From: Boletus sp. NGJ
Taxonomy: Eukaryota; Basidiomycota; Agaricomycetes; Boletales; Boletaceae
Length of the DNA: 61,614 bases
Direction: 5' to 3'
Assembly: GCA_019096195.1 (NCBI GenBank)
Contig: JAGTXK010000142.1
Coordinates: 1-61,614 of the forward strand
Shown: piece by piece, positions 44,821 to 56,850 of the stretch
Position numbering within the stretch: position 1 is the first letter of the stretch
Layout of the letters: every line of letters starts with the position of its first letter
Translations under genes and position numbers: made by a program
Notes under the pieces: generated by a model
The model's input: only the letters and a program-made list of their open reading frames with translations
Told to the model about the DNA's origin: nothing
Databases searched by the model: none

Positions 44821-47800
44821 TAGTGTTGTGCCGGCCCGGCCTGAAGCCAGGAAGCCGGTTAAGCCAAGCCAGGAGCCCCACCCAAGCCCCTAAGATGGCC
44901 CAGCCCATTGTTTTGGGAAGCTGAGGCCAAGCCAGGCCAAACCGTTGAAGCCCCAGAAGCCCCGAATCCTAACCCGGCAAAATCCAATTACCTATACAAG
45001 GTATGTTGACATAAATTTTAAGGTTTCATCTTACTCACCAATCTGATCATCCACCTAAGCCTTCCACCAGATATGCCTTGTTCTGACACAGAACAGCCAC
45101 GCTGGCCAAAACGAGTGCCTGCTCCCTCAGCACATGTGACATGCAAGGATAATGATGCCAAGTTGGAGCTTACTTCCCACCGGCAAGCAAAGGCAGCACG
45201 TACTCTGGTCACACAGCCTCCACATGGTGAAAAACAAAAGGTGATTGAGACTGAGAGAGAGTCAGACCCAGAGAGTCAACCAAAAAAAAAAGGCTTTGAA
45301 AGGTAAGTCTGTTATTCATCCAACCTAATATGAGGCAAATGCCATGCTGTTACTCCACCTGCAGATCTACCACAGTCATTGGACACAGTCAATGCAGTTG
45401 ACGTTGACACTGAGTTTGATGGCAGCTTTCTTCAAGATGTTCAAGTTGCTGATGTTAATGGGCCCATCAAAAAGGCATGAGGTGACCGCACATAAGACAT
45501 GGAGGCATTTTTTTCCTTGCCATACCTGAAGAACAACAAAAAACATCAAGATTGTAATGCTTGCTCATATGTTCTACATTTTCACTTTTTATTTATATAC
45601 TTAGAATACTCTAGTAAGCTATAGAAGAAACCAGTTTCCTTCGTTAACGAGGCCACAACATTGTGGTGCCACCAGCAAGCCATTCATTCAGTTGAATATT
45701 GAAATGGGCAGCTGACAATGGATTCATTTCAATGCTGCCCAAGAATGCCAAATGACATTGTGAGATGACCTGTGAAGCCAGTGCATCCAGAAAATCTAAG
45801 CTTAGCAGGCAAGCATTGCTTGATGCACATCTAGTAGCCAAGGAGCAGGTCATCTGATATTCAGATCTGGCCTTGTGGGACACTCTGATTGACTGAATTA
45901 TCGAGACTGACCAGGTGAGTACCATGACTTCAATATATATAATCCTACTGATTGTATGTAGTCCCTCTCTGCTACAGAGCATCCTTTGTTCCAGAAAGTA
46001 CTGCAACTTACCACCCGCACTGGCACAAATGGAATCAATATACTGAGTTGCAAGATAAATTGCCACGCTATCATTAGCCGTTTCTAGGAGAATATGAAAA
46101 AGCTTTGTTAAACATTTTTGGTAAGTGCTATAAATAACATTACAAGATTTACTAATAATACACTATGCAATAGAGTGAAGCCGTTCAAGGGCATGTCAAC
46201 CTGACATACGATGCTTGGCAAGCATCAAATGTTGATGCTTACTTCACAGTTACTACATCATGGATCAAAGAATGCTCACCACATGAATGGATCCTTCAAA
46301 CAGGACTTCTGGGCTTTGTTCAGGTCAACCACGCTCATGACAGAGTTCACCTTGAACAAGCTCTCTGCAAGGTAGCCAAGCATGCTGGTGTATCACATAA
46401 GGTATGGGGTTAGTATTCATTCACACTATATATACTAATGCATTTTACTAGATTGGCTACATAACCTGTGACAATATGAGCAACAACAAGACAATGATGG
46501 ATGAATTTGGGCAGCTCATTTCTGCTGAAACAGGACAAAGGTTTGATGCTCAAAACTGTCAATTACAGTAAGTGGCCCTAATCTCAATACAACCATTATC
46601 GGTGTTGACTAATCCAACTTACTTTGCCAATTACAGTTGTATGGCACATGTAATCAACCTTGTCATCCAGGCATTTGTGGGGACTGTGAGTACCTCAAAA
46701 CACTACAATCCTACCATACCCGAGGTAGATCTAGTCTCTACTGGTGGTGGAGATGATCATGATGTGATCAGCATTATTCGTGCCATTACTGTCAAGGTAA
46801 GCACAACCAATTTCAGGTTTTCTACTTTGTACAATGTCTTACAGGTACAGTCATTGGCAAAATGCAAGGAAATGTTCAAAAGCATCCAAACCCACACCTG
46901 CCCATTGCATCTACTGCTTGACATGAAGGTGTGGTGGTCATCGACATTTGTCGTACTTCATTGTGCGCTGAATCTGAAAGAGGTAAGAGGTCTGCTCCAC
47001 CTTGTTCACATTGCTAACAAGTCACAGGAGGTGAATACATTTGTAGCGTGTCTTGGCACACAGGAGCAGGACAGTGAGAAACGCCACAAAACATATAAGC
47101 TACAGCTAAATGACACTGAGTGGAATCATGTCCATCAAACCTTGACACTACTGGCAGTATGTACAACATTACTACCCTCAGTAATGATTCTGATGAAGAG
47201 ACTTACTACCACTTGCTAAGTATGCTGTGAATGCCCAACATGCGTTCTCAAGCGAACACAGCCCCACTCTCCACACTGCTCTTCTGGTGCTTGAAGCACT
47301 TTATAAAGTGTGGTCCGCACATGCAACCAGCAAGAAGTATAGCAAGTTTAGTGATGCACTCGAGGCTGGACTAAAGAAACTATCAATGTACTATGACCAT
47401 ACATCAAGTTCTGATACATATATCATTGCTATGAGTAAGTCTTCAATTGTAATTTACAGTACTATGTGTCTAACAGACAATTGTAGTACTTGACTCAAAC
47501 CAAAAACTTAACTATATTCATGCGAGTTGGGGTGAAGAGCTTTACGCTGACGCCATATGTCACGCTCAGGCCATCATGCATTGTTAGAATCTATATATGG
47601 TTGAATAAGGAGCTAATAAATGCAAGTATGAGGAACATTACCGCACTATGCATGACAATGTCAGAGAGATGCCACAAGCTAAGAGTTAGACACACCCCAG
47701 CATCATGTGTCAAAACCTGAAAGTCTGAGCATTCTTGAATGAGCTAATGGATGACGACGATGACAGTGATGGTAAAGGCAACTGGGCAACTACAAGTAAG

Positions 47801-48374
47801 AGCTGACAATCAGAAGATTCCTCAAGGCCATGGCTGCATGGCTTTCACGAATATCTCAACATGCAGGATGTTCTTGGTGACATTTCCATTGTCCAGTGGT
47901 GGGACATCAATTCCATATGGTATCCAGTCTGGGGGTTGCTTGCACACGACTTCCTGTCTATTATGTCAAGTTCTATTTTGTCTGAGCATGTATTCTCATC
48001 TGCAGGGATTACCATTAGCAAGTGACATAACAGTCTCAAGGCCGACATTGTTGAGGCACTTCAATTCCAGAAGTTCACATCAAGATCCAAACTCTTGTTT
48101 CAACAAGAGCTGTCAGTATTGGTGGAGATTACTCAGGAGGGGGCGGAATCAGATGATGCTGGTGATGATACAGACGACAGGGATCAGTGGGACAGTTGGT
48201 AGTTGCTATTTGTACTGACGGCGCAATAAAATATGTTCAAGACACTTAATGGGCTGCGGCCTCAGCATAAGCCCTGGCTTCTGGGCCAGACCTGGCCCCC
48301 ATTAGGGGCTTTTAGGGGCTTGAGGCCTGGCCTGCAATTTGTCAAGGCCGAAGCCCCCCTAAGCCAGGCCCAAG
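44821..48374 (+). mobile_element. hAT-family transposon, decayed
   Basis: The left end is TAGTGTTGTGCCGGCCCGGC, followed by GCC/GGC-rich subterminal sequence to about 44990. A matching GGC/GCC-rich stretch in reverse lies at 48250-48374 (GGGGCTTTTAGGGGCTTGAG...). The transposase pseudogene lies between. The extreme right terminus matching GTTGTGCCGGCCC is missing; the Helitron-like copy starts where it would be. No 8-bp target-site duplication could be matched. Confidence 0.75.
45073..48201 (+). pseudogene. hAT transposase pseudogene
   Basis: Exon-like frames in order: a basic N-terminal part at 45073-45306, a middle part at 46150-46570 (SNVDAYFTVTTSWIKE-like frames), and 46572-47219 with CMAHVINLVIQAF and DMKVWWSSTFVVL. 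Then 47227-47493 carries SSEHSPTLHTALLVLEALYK and KLSMYYDHTSSSDTYIIAM. The C-terminal dimerisation region at 47900-48200 is WWDINSIWYPVWGLLAHDFL, then SSSILSEHVFSSAGITISK, stop, HNSLKADIVEALQ. The stop is TGA at 48023-48025 where the family has Arg (CGA to TGA). hAT transposases cut and paste DNA with an RNase H-fold core. Several frameshifts inactivate it. Confidence 0.85.
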
Positions 48375-50606
48375 CCAAACAGAAGTGCTCAAATTGAGAC
48401 CAACATGCTTCACTGTTTGACCTTGAGCCTTGTTGATTGTCATAACATAGGCCAAATGTACAGGGAATTGGAAGTGATGAAATGGAACTGGGAAATCTCC
48501 TAAACTAGAGTCAAGGGCCAATCTAGAAATCAAAACCACATTGTTGGCATTATTACAACCATCTCCACTTAATATATGGCACTTCAAGATTCTGCAAGTA
48601 GATCTAAGCAGCCTTAAGTGAATTCCATTATAGAGACCATGAATGGAATTCAGATTATGCAATAGCATAAGTGGTGCATCAATCTTCAGCTCCAGTTTGT
48701 AAAGAGGAAATCCAGAGGGATTGAAAGTATAAAGAATCTCTGGTAGAATATAGTTATATTTCTGATCAGTGCTGAATCTGCACTAAGATAGATGAACTTT
48801 TCTTGAGGTGCAGCAGAGTTAAGAATAGTGGAATTGATTTCATAAACCTGGACATTTCTGGAATTGAGAATTGTATGATCCAGAAAGTATTGATCAGGAA
48901 GCTGCTAATTTCCAGTAAGGAGTAGAGAGTAGATGGCATTGATGAGGGAAGCCATATCATCACCACAACACATATATTCAGGAAGCATAAGATTCCCTTC
49001 AGTTACACCAATGTGAAGAAGCTGCTGTGTCCATTGGTTTGACTCAGGATTTTGGTCAAGGCACATGTTTTGATGGAGATAGTGAATAGCCATGTTGGGC
49101 CAAAGATTAGAGTGGGTTAGAGTACAGTAGCTCGAACAATTTGCTCTCTTAATCCATGCTAAATAATAGGCAAAGTTTGTCTAAAGTCTCCACTGAGTAG
49201 GATGGTGATTCCTCCAAATGGGCAATCTCTGTTGAGCAAGTCATGCAAAGTACAATCAACAGACTCCAGAACAAAATGGTGTTGAGAACCTACTTCATCC
49301 CAGATGATAAGAGAGGTCTGCTGAAGAAGTTGATGGGTAAGATCATCCTTTTTGATGTTGCAAGTGCTTTGTTCATGAATAGGAATAGGAATCTTGAAGT
49401 GTGAATGGGCTGTATGACCACCAGGAAGCAGAAGGGAGGCCAGACTAGTTGAAGCAACACAAAGAACAATTTCACCTCTTGCATGAACAGAAGCAGCAAT
49501 AAGGCTTGCCAGATAAGTCTTGCCACAGCCACCACTGTGAAGAAAGAATGGAGATCCAAGAGAGTTGATGACACTATTCATGACTGCATCATAAAGAGCA
49601 GTTTGTTGAGGATTGAGAGTGGATATGCCTCTTTGGACAAACTGCTGCAGCTCCTGTATATTATATTGACATTATCCATTGACAAGCTGATTTTCCTCTT
49701 GAAGACCTCAAATTTCCTGTGGTAAAGGCATGTGTGGAAAGTCTTGTAGATGTTTGTCATGTCTTCTGAGATCTTTGGCAATGAGATGTACAGTAGTTCA
49801 TAGTCATAAATCTGATTTTGGGTGGATTCAGGAATGTGAAGGACATTGATAAGACAATGATGCAAATCATCACAAAGGTGATCTCTGTATGCCTTCCACA
49901 ACAGCTGAGGATCTATGGGTGCATAGTGGACCAGAATGATGATGAACAGATGCTGCAATTGAGAGCCCATGCTGAAGTGAGCAGCTTCCTGAAGACATAA
50001 TAGCCACTCTCTATCATCCTGTAAAAGACCATATGCATGGTAGGCTTTTTTAAAGGATTCATGAAGATGACCATTAACAGTGTGAAGATCTTCATAGGAG
50101 GTAGAACCTATAAAAGACATAAGACATATATATATTGATTATAATGAATCTTACCTTTCATCATAGTAAGCAAAAGACACAAATAGAAAATCTCTCCTTG
50201 ATGGGGATAGACAGAATACATACATGCATCCAATTGCCTTATATCTTTGGCAAATTTTCCAAATAGTATGGCATTGATTCCAGACAAATTTCTTTGGAAA
50301 TTCCTAATAAAGATAATCATGTGCACCAGCAGCAATAAGATCTGGATCTTGATTGGCTTTGAACCATCCAAGTAGGTGAGTATCTTTGACATCATTGACC
50401 ACTTGCTCAATTTGAGCATCAGCATGAAAGACAACAGACTATTGACCTGGCAGATGAATTGGATGATAAATAGCTGGCCATTCCATATGCATGGGAAATT
50501 CAAAGATATTGTGACATGCTTGAGTAGATGAAATATATCTGGCATCCAGGTAGGAACAGATCTTATCATGGCCTTGTGTTTGGATGGTAGCATGGCACCC
50601 AGGCTT
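48375..50606 (-). pseudogene. Helitron copy 1: 3' half of Rep-helicase
   Basis: Minus strand. It begins abruptly at 50606 (CATGCTACCATCC), inside the Rep-helicase reading, directly after the position of the KYIHKYIYKG motif of copy 2. It then reads YLDARYISSTQACHNIFEFP, the GSTSYEDLHTVNGHLHESF region at 50110, and the PIF1-type helicase at 49581-49159. The helicase shows Walker A (HSGGCGKTYLAS), Walker B (LIIWDEV) and LLSGDFRQTLPI. C-terminal helicase parts follow (VTEGNLMLPEYM, AYVMTINKAQGQTVKHVGL at about 48430). Stops and frame changes are present, e.g. after LPII. Compared with copy 2 it is near-identical. It contains the empty site of the solo LTR (AATAT at 49662-49658). Confidence 0.88.
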
Positions 50607-51044
50607 GTTGCATGCCTTAATAGTGTGCCTTCTAAACAAATTACAAGTGATGCCTGTAACTCATTCTGGAAGTACTGAGATTCGGTGAGCAGGTGCCATT
50701 CATAGCACAGAGCTGCACCAAGGATATCATATAGCAGATTATAACCCAATAAATAAATATCCATCATAATGACATTACATGAATGGACTTTTATTCCATG
50801 TACTTTCCGACAAGGGCTAATGTATTGGTAAATCTCCTGTAGTGTAGCTAGCTACTTTGCAATATGAGAGTCATTCCTAGTTGTTTTAACTAGACAGAGT
50901 GTCGTACATGAGGGCAAATACTGTGTGCACATAGTAAATCTCCTATAGCCACATCTGAGCTGTGTTCAATTTTCTGCTATAAACAGCCCATGTTTGTATT
51001 GTTATTTTGATTGGCCCTTATTCCTCCCATTTTCCTAGCCTCAC
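50607..51044. other. Sequence upstream of truncated Helitron copy
   Basis: The minus frame continues to 50767 but no longer matches copy 2. No gene is recognised. AT-rich to 51000. Confidence 0.4.
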
Positions 51045-51755
51045 CATGGGCCATCCAAAACTGTACATGACCCCTGAGGAAAGAGTGCTTGCAGCTTGTT
51101 CCTACCGGACCAAGTACTATGCAAAGTATGTTCAACCTTGTCTAGCACCAGCCATAGTCACCCACCCTGCAACATTTAGAAATCAGGAGACTATCAGCAA
51201 GAAACAGTCATATAAACACAATGCAAGGAAAGCCTTTGGACTCAATTTACAGTAAGTCACCCCATTGCCATTGTTGTCCAATATCAACAAGTGGTATTAG
51301 GACAAGAAGCTCAGCACCACTCATGGGTGAACCCTCATCAAACAGCACAATACTGCTATATTGGTAGGTGAATTCAAAAGTGAATTACAGGGTTGGGTAA
51401 CTTATTGTAACTACATAGTTCAGGATGGCCAAAGCTTAGATGCAGCCATGACAGCACCAGGTCGATAAGACAACCAGGCAGGTAAGTTCAGTCATTGCTG
51501 ATGCATAAGTCTGTAAATAATACAGATAGGACTCTTGAACCTCACGACTCAGAGGCTAATATCAAATCTGCCCTTCAAGAGGTCATCAGCACCTCATCAT
51601 GCAAGCAGTTCCATGGACTTTGTGAGCGTTTTCTCACCTTAGGGCAATATACCAAGATCTCTGACATGCTATCTGTGATTAAGAGATTTTACGACTATGT
51701 GCAAAAGCTAGCTTACAAGAACTGGGCACCCACCGATGTGATGAATGTGCAGTAG
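51045..51755 (+). pseudogene. Hypothetical protein remnant (PKLYMTPEER type)
   Basis: The ATG at 51045 opens MGHPKLYMTPEERVLAACS, a basic N-terminal signature I recall from repetitive hypothetical genes of agaricomycetes, to a probable donor GTAAGT at 51253. Further frames at 51361-51470 (SELQGWVTYCNYIVQDG) and 51495-51755 may be later exons. Stops occur between them. No function is known to me. Confidence 0.4.
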
Positions 51756-52300
51756 AGTCCATTCTCCAAATCTGTCCACACTGTTGTGAAGATGTTGGAG
51801 GATCTCCTCATGAATGCAATGGAGGGCACTGTTATGAAGAAACTCATGTGCCATGGCATGATGTTATACTAGATAGCACCTGATGTCACATTCCTTGGCA
51901 ATTAGGTTATCTCAACTATACATATGATCTCTAGGAGCCACATGGCCACACATACAGTCTCCTTTAGGTTCGATCCAGATCTCAAGATGGCTGTGTGGTC
52001 TGGAGAATGGAGTGCCCAAGAATGACCACACCATCTATGTGGTACAACCCAATTTTCAACAGAATGTGTTTGTTGATTCATGTTGACCTGCTATTTAAAG
52101 TGGGCACATAGCCATCTTGGTATATCCCCATACATCTACCCATCTTTTATCCAGCATACGTTCATACCCGCTGGCCTCACTTTGCTATTTTCATACACAA
52201 TATTTTTTACTTTTGCATCTACTCTTATCCCTTGAGCATCCTACTGTTGCATCTGAGTCTTACCCTTCACATGTCTTGCCACCATTAAAAAGCTGCATCA
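51756..52300. other. Decayed coding-like sequence, no assignment
   Basis: A frame near 51760-51900 (SVHTVVKMLEDLLMNAMEGT) may continue the preceding gene. The rest has no recognisable feature. Confidence 0.3.
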
Positions 52301-54282
52301 GCCCTTCTAAGGCAAGTAAATAGATACATAACTGCCCTCTAATGCTAATTAGTTCTAGATGCCCATTGAATGGACCATAAACAAACAAAAAGCCTTTCTT
52401 CAGAAAGAGCTCGTCACATTCAAGCATGTGGGTGGTTGATGCTACACGAAATATAGGTCCACCCTCTACCAGAAATGGTTTCAGAGGTGGCCAGAGCTCC
52501 CACTCGCACTATCCAATATACCGGCTGATACCAACACAACTATAGAGCAAGCTGATATCCTTTCAAAAGCTGTTCTTGCACACCAGCAACAACTCTGGTG
52601 AGGACAGTCTGGCTAGCTTGTGAAATCTGTTGGTCACTTACCACTGTTATGTAGCAATATCCAGCAGTGTGGTGCTGCCCTTCAACAGGTTTTGGAACAT
52701 TTAGAAGTTCAGAGGGGATGGAAATTTTCTGTTTTGATGAGTGGTCCTGACCCCATGGATTCAGATAGCGCAAATGTCATTGCAAGGTCAGACCTTTTTA
52801 TGACATGCTATCATATCTCAACTCACTTACAATTACTGACAGCTTGCATGCTGGGAAAACAAAGAAGGGCTGGAACTTCACTAGTGTTTACACAGGCTTT
52901 GACACTACTGTTATTGAAGCATATGGTAGGTTTTTGGCTGAAGTATTTTGTGAGTCAGGCAGCAATTTGGTAATTGGATGCTTACTCACATATGCCTGGC
53001 AGGCGATGAGGGATCAGAATATGACACCATGCAGGGATGTGAGGAGGAGACACCTAGCAATGACAATGACAGTCAAGATACTGATAAAGATGTGCTGGAC
53101 AGTAAGGATGGCAATGATGCCAGTGCTAGTAGGAACAACAAAGATGGAGACCAGGACAAGGGTAGTAAGGATGACAAGGATGAAGAGGGTGACAAGGGGT
53201 AGGAAGATGGTATGAATGGGACAATCGAGGCCAGGCATACTTATACCCTGCCTTTCATGCCAAATGTTGCAATATCAACATCACAATCTCATCCTGCAAC
53301 ATTCGCTGTGTCATCTCTGTCCTGTCTTGCAACACCTCCAGTACTGTCTAGTCCAACAATATCTACAGTCTCACCAAACCATACACATTCTGCAATGCCC
53401 CTGGCACTGTCCTCTCCTGCAGTACATACCTTGCTGAACTATGTTGGGTCTCCCTTGCTGTCAGATCTTGCAAACCCTTTAGCCTTATCAGGTATAGCAA
53501 CACCTCTTTTCACAAATCCTGCAACACCAACATCGTCTCTTGCAGCTCCTCCCTCTGAAAATCTTGCAATTTCTCAAGGTCTTGCACCATCTCTCATGCC
53601 CCACCATGATATCATCAGTTCCATGAATGGCACCACATTAATGACCAATATCCCCAACCTGATGACTGATCCATTTGCAAACCCCACCTCAGACTCGTTC
53701 ACAAGCCTCCTAAATGGCTTTGTCTTTCCTGGTCTGATGCTTGACAGCTCCTGGAATAATCTGTTTGTGCCTGGAATGGATGTGATCATGATGAACCTGC
53801 TATGGCCAGGCATGGACATAGACTTGGAATCATCGCCACTAAATGCTAATCACAACAGATCAGCCACATCCAGCTTCCAACAGTCCACTGTCAACCCTTC
53901 ACCTGGCAATGCTTTCCCTGACTTCAATGCTTTTCAGTATGTGAACCCAACATATGGGTTCAATGTGGGAATTCAAAACCTGTACAACTTCAGTAGTATT
54001 CCGAATGTGTCAGATATGTTCCACTATATAACAGTGCCAGCACTGGGACCGAATAGCCAGCTAGTGCCACCTACCCAAGCTACTACCTCTCCAGTGCATT
54101 CACCACTTGTACCATCATCAAATGGCCAGCCAGTACCACCTGCCCAGGTGACTACCTACCCTGTACATCCGCTGTTCATACCATCACCAAGCCTTCCACC
54201 ACTGCAGTCTCCCACTGCATCACCACAGCAACCTCTCTTTGATGTTGCTGTTCAGCCAGCACCAGTCCTCTCCCTGACATAG
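52301..54282 (+). pseudogene. Hypothetical protein with Pro/Ala/Ser-rich tail
   Basis: Frames in order: WTINKQKAFLQKELVTFKHV near 52370, STLYQKWFQRWPELPLALS near 52460, a frame near 52700 with RGWKFSVLMSGPDPMDSD, and a frame near 52850 with TKKGWNFTSVYTGFDTTVIE. An acidic DxxD run follows at 53010-53200, then the continuous 356-codon frame 53212-54282, rich in Pro, Ala, Ser and Asn. The layout recalls uncharacterised agaricomycete proteins with 'WT..Q..FL' and 'WF.RWPE' motifs; no biochemical role is proposed. The long last frame is low complexity and intact, but the upstream frames carry stops. Confidence 0.45.
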
Positions 54283-55090
54283 CCCACTCAAAACAACTTA
54301 CAACAGGTTGAAGTTGCTGGTATGAGGCTACCCAGTGATGCTACTACATTGGTGGCACATCCAAAGCCGAAGCCTGTACCATCAATGTGCACTGTACGAA
54401 ACAATCTTATTGATAGAGAGAACTGTGCCCCCCCTCTGGTGACAGGGGACACAGCAGGAAAGGTAAGGAAGTGAGGGCAAGAAACTGAATCTAGCAACCA
54501 AGTGTCAACCAGAAAAACAGGAAAAAAAAAATAAGGGGAGGGTGGATAATGAGCCTGGTGATGTGGTGCCAAAAAACAAGTAAGCTAACAGTTATTCTTG
54601 GGCATGCGCATACTTAGTCTGTCTACAGAAAGCAAAAGTCCTCCAAAGACAATTAGCCTGTGCACATGTGTGAGAAGGGGCTTACAATAGTGCTTGATCA
54701 TTTCTTCTGTTATAACTGAAGTATATACATTAATACCTCAATTGAAGTATGTGTTTTTGTGTTTAACATTGACTAAGAAAACCATGTGTGTATAAACGTG
54801 TAACTGTAGCATGACAAAGCCATAATAGCAAAAGTGGGAATAGGATCACAATGATGCTGTGACTGTTGTGCTGTCATAGTTGTTATGAATACGAGCAATT
54901 GTGAGATGAGGAGTGGAAGAGGTGATCAACGGCATGGCAAGTAAGGTGGGACAATCACATGCCATGTAGGGAAAATAAACAAGATGGATGTGAGTACACA
55001 CACATGGACATGACAACAGTCATATTCATATTGTCACAACTCACCAGGGGGTAGGGTGAAGGACATGAGGGGGCAAGGTGCCTGGGTGAG
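54283..55090. other. Spacer with possible 3' coding remnant
   Basis: A frame at about 54295-54475 (NNLQQVEVAGMRLPSDATTL) may belong to the preceding gene. 54600-55090 shows nothing recognisable. Confidence 0.35.
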
Positions 55091-55690
55091 GGAAAGTGGG
55101 GGACATGAGGTCAAGTGAGAATGCCAGTGACAAATCTTGCAGAATACAAAGAGAACAGGGCATGGCGAAGAGGCAAGAACAGCAGAAGGACAATTCTTGC
55201 AGGATCGGGTCAGCTTTTCAGGACATGGAGAGGGCAAGGTGTGGTGACTGGGTGAGAATGGTGGTGGGAGACAAATCTTGCAGGATCAAGTTAGTTTGTA
55301 GGACACACAATGATAGTGGGAATAAGTCTTGCAAGATCATGTTGGTTTTGCAGGAGGCACAGAGAGTGGGATGTGATGACACCATGGGCAAGAATGGCAG
55401 TTTTGCAGGACTGAGCAAATGGCGGTGGGAACGAATCTTGCAGAATTGGGTCAGTTGTGCATGATGCACAGGTAGGATGTGACAAGGCAAAAACAGCAGT
55501 GAGGGACAAATCTTGCAGGATCTAGTGGATTTGTAGGATGTACAATGATAGTAGGGAGGATTGTGTCAGTTTCATAGGAGGCACAAAGGGTGGAGTGTGA
55601 TGATGGGGTGAGAACAGCAGTAGGGACAAATCCTGCAGGATCAGGTTGGTTTTGCAGAATGCATAAGCAGGGTGTGACGAGGGGGCGAGA
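55091..55690 (+). repeat. Degenerate minisatellite around CTTGCAGGATC
   Basis: The core GACAAATCTTGCAGGATC and variants recur about eight to ten times at irregular spacing of roughly 50-110 bp (near 55130, 55195, 55275, 55330, 55400, 55437, 55512 and 55635). Linked phrases recur with it: GTTTGTAGGA(C/T), GAGGCACA, TGTGATGA and GAGAACAGCAG. Minus-strand frames read repeated ILQDL but are not taken as a gene. Confidence 0.75.
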
Positions 55691-55794
55691 AACAGAGCAG
55701 AAGTGGCTATTGCAAGAGTAGCTGTGATGTATTGTACTGCAGACAATGGTGTAAGGTAGTACCTTGTTGACATAGTGCAAGATCACATGGTGAC

Positions 55795-56845
55795 TGTTAC
55801 GCCGGGTAACAATGGTGACACGTTCCCATATAATCCCAACACCTGTTGGATTACCGGACTAGCAGGCTTGAGGAAGAGATTACTTAACCTCCAGAGGCCC
55901 AAATGCCCTCTGACTGGGGACCACTGCTAGCTTTACGTAGAGTCCTCTCGTTACCTCTACGACTGATGGCGGAGTCTCGGATTTACCACGGAATCCCAAT
56001 CCTTACACTGAGGAGGGGGTAGACCGGTGCGCAGGCCTAGGAGCAGTAGCCTTCTGTCTGCTGATTCCTAGGGCTTACTGGGCCTAATATCGAATGGCGG
56101 AGTCTTCGATGCCGATGGCAGAGTCTCGGGCTTGTGCCGGTGGCGGAGTCCCGGTCTTGCTGGGTCAGTGGCGGAGTCCTGACCGACGATGACCAACCTC
56201 TGTTGGTCGTTGGAGTTGCCGAAGCTTTAGGAGCCTGTGACGGCAACAACAGCACACAAGTGCGAAGTGATGAGGAAGATGATCACGAGCACGAGGGCGA
56301 GCACCTCCAGATAGCGGGAGAAGGCTTCTGAGGTGAAGTGGAACCTTTAAGCGGGAGAAGCTGGCTTGATAGATTACACGGGAAGGAGTGTAGATCTAGG
56401 TTAAGGTTACATGAAGGGCCAGCATCCCTATTTATAGGCCTTACCCCTCTAGGGCAGGCTTCGTGGCAGATATAGTAATATCTAGTCGCAGATGAGAGAT
56501 TACTATAAGTGGATCAAGGCATGAATCGGAATAGGAAGGTAGGAATACTGGGCTGTGTACGAGAGAACACAGCCAAGGAGGCAATGTCAGTTGATCGGGT
56601 CAAGAAGGAAGAAGGCATGTATCAGTGAAATAGAAAGGCGGTGTCCATACCAAACGGGTAGGTTCCTAAAAAGGGAGTTACGAGTAACTTCCTAGAAAGG
56701 TAGTTCCGGATGGGGCAATGCCTGGGTAGGTGTTGCGGGGGAATCCCAGGGGAATCCCTGGTCAGAGTTGAAGAAGAGGTCATCCCATAGTCCTACGGGA
56801 GGAGAGGGAAGGGGAAAAGATGTACCCCCTTCGGTAACCGTAACA
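55795..56845 (-). repeat. Solo LTR of the second family, copy II
   Basis: 1051 bp, TGTTACGCCGGG...GGTAACCGTAACA, flanked by a perfect 5-bp target-site duplication, GTGAC (55790-55794 and 56846-56850). The reverse complement matches 29438-29810 plus 31414-32063. It is uninterrupted and shows the empty site for the Tc1/mariner insertion near 56480-56500. No internal coding region is attached. Confidence 0.92.
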
Positions 56846-56850
56846 GTGAC

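Noticed and set aside
48342-48668. Separate small gene with AYVMTINKAQGQTVKH
   Set aside because: It is the C-terminal helicase motif of the Helitron PIF1-like protein, not an independent gene.
51960-51985. GGTTCGATCC resembling a tRNA B box
   Set aside because: No A box, acceptor stem or anticodon arm could be folded around it.
55218-55786. Minus-strand protein with ILQDL repeats
   Set aside because: Frames are short and shift repeatedly within the minisatellite; no start or conserved domain supports a gene.
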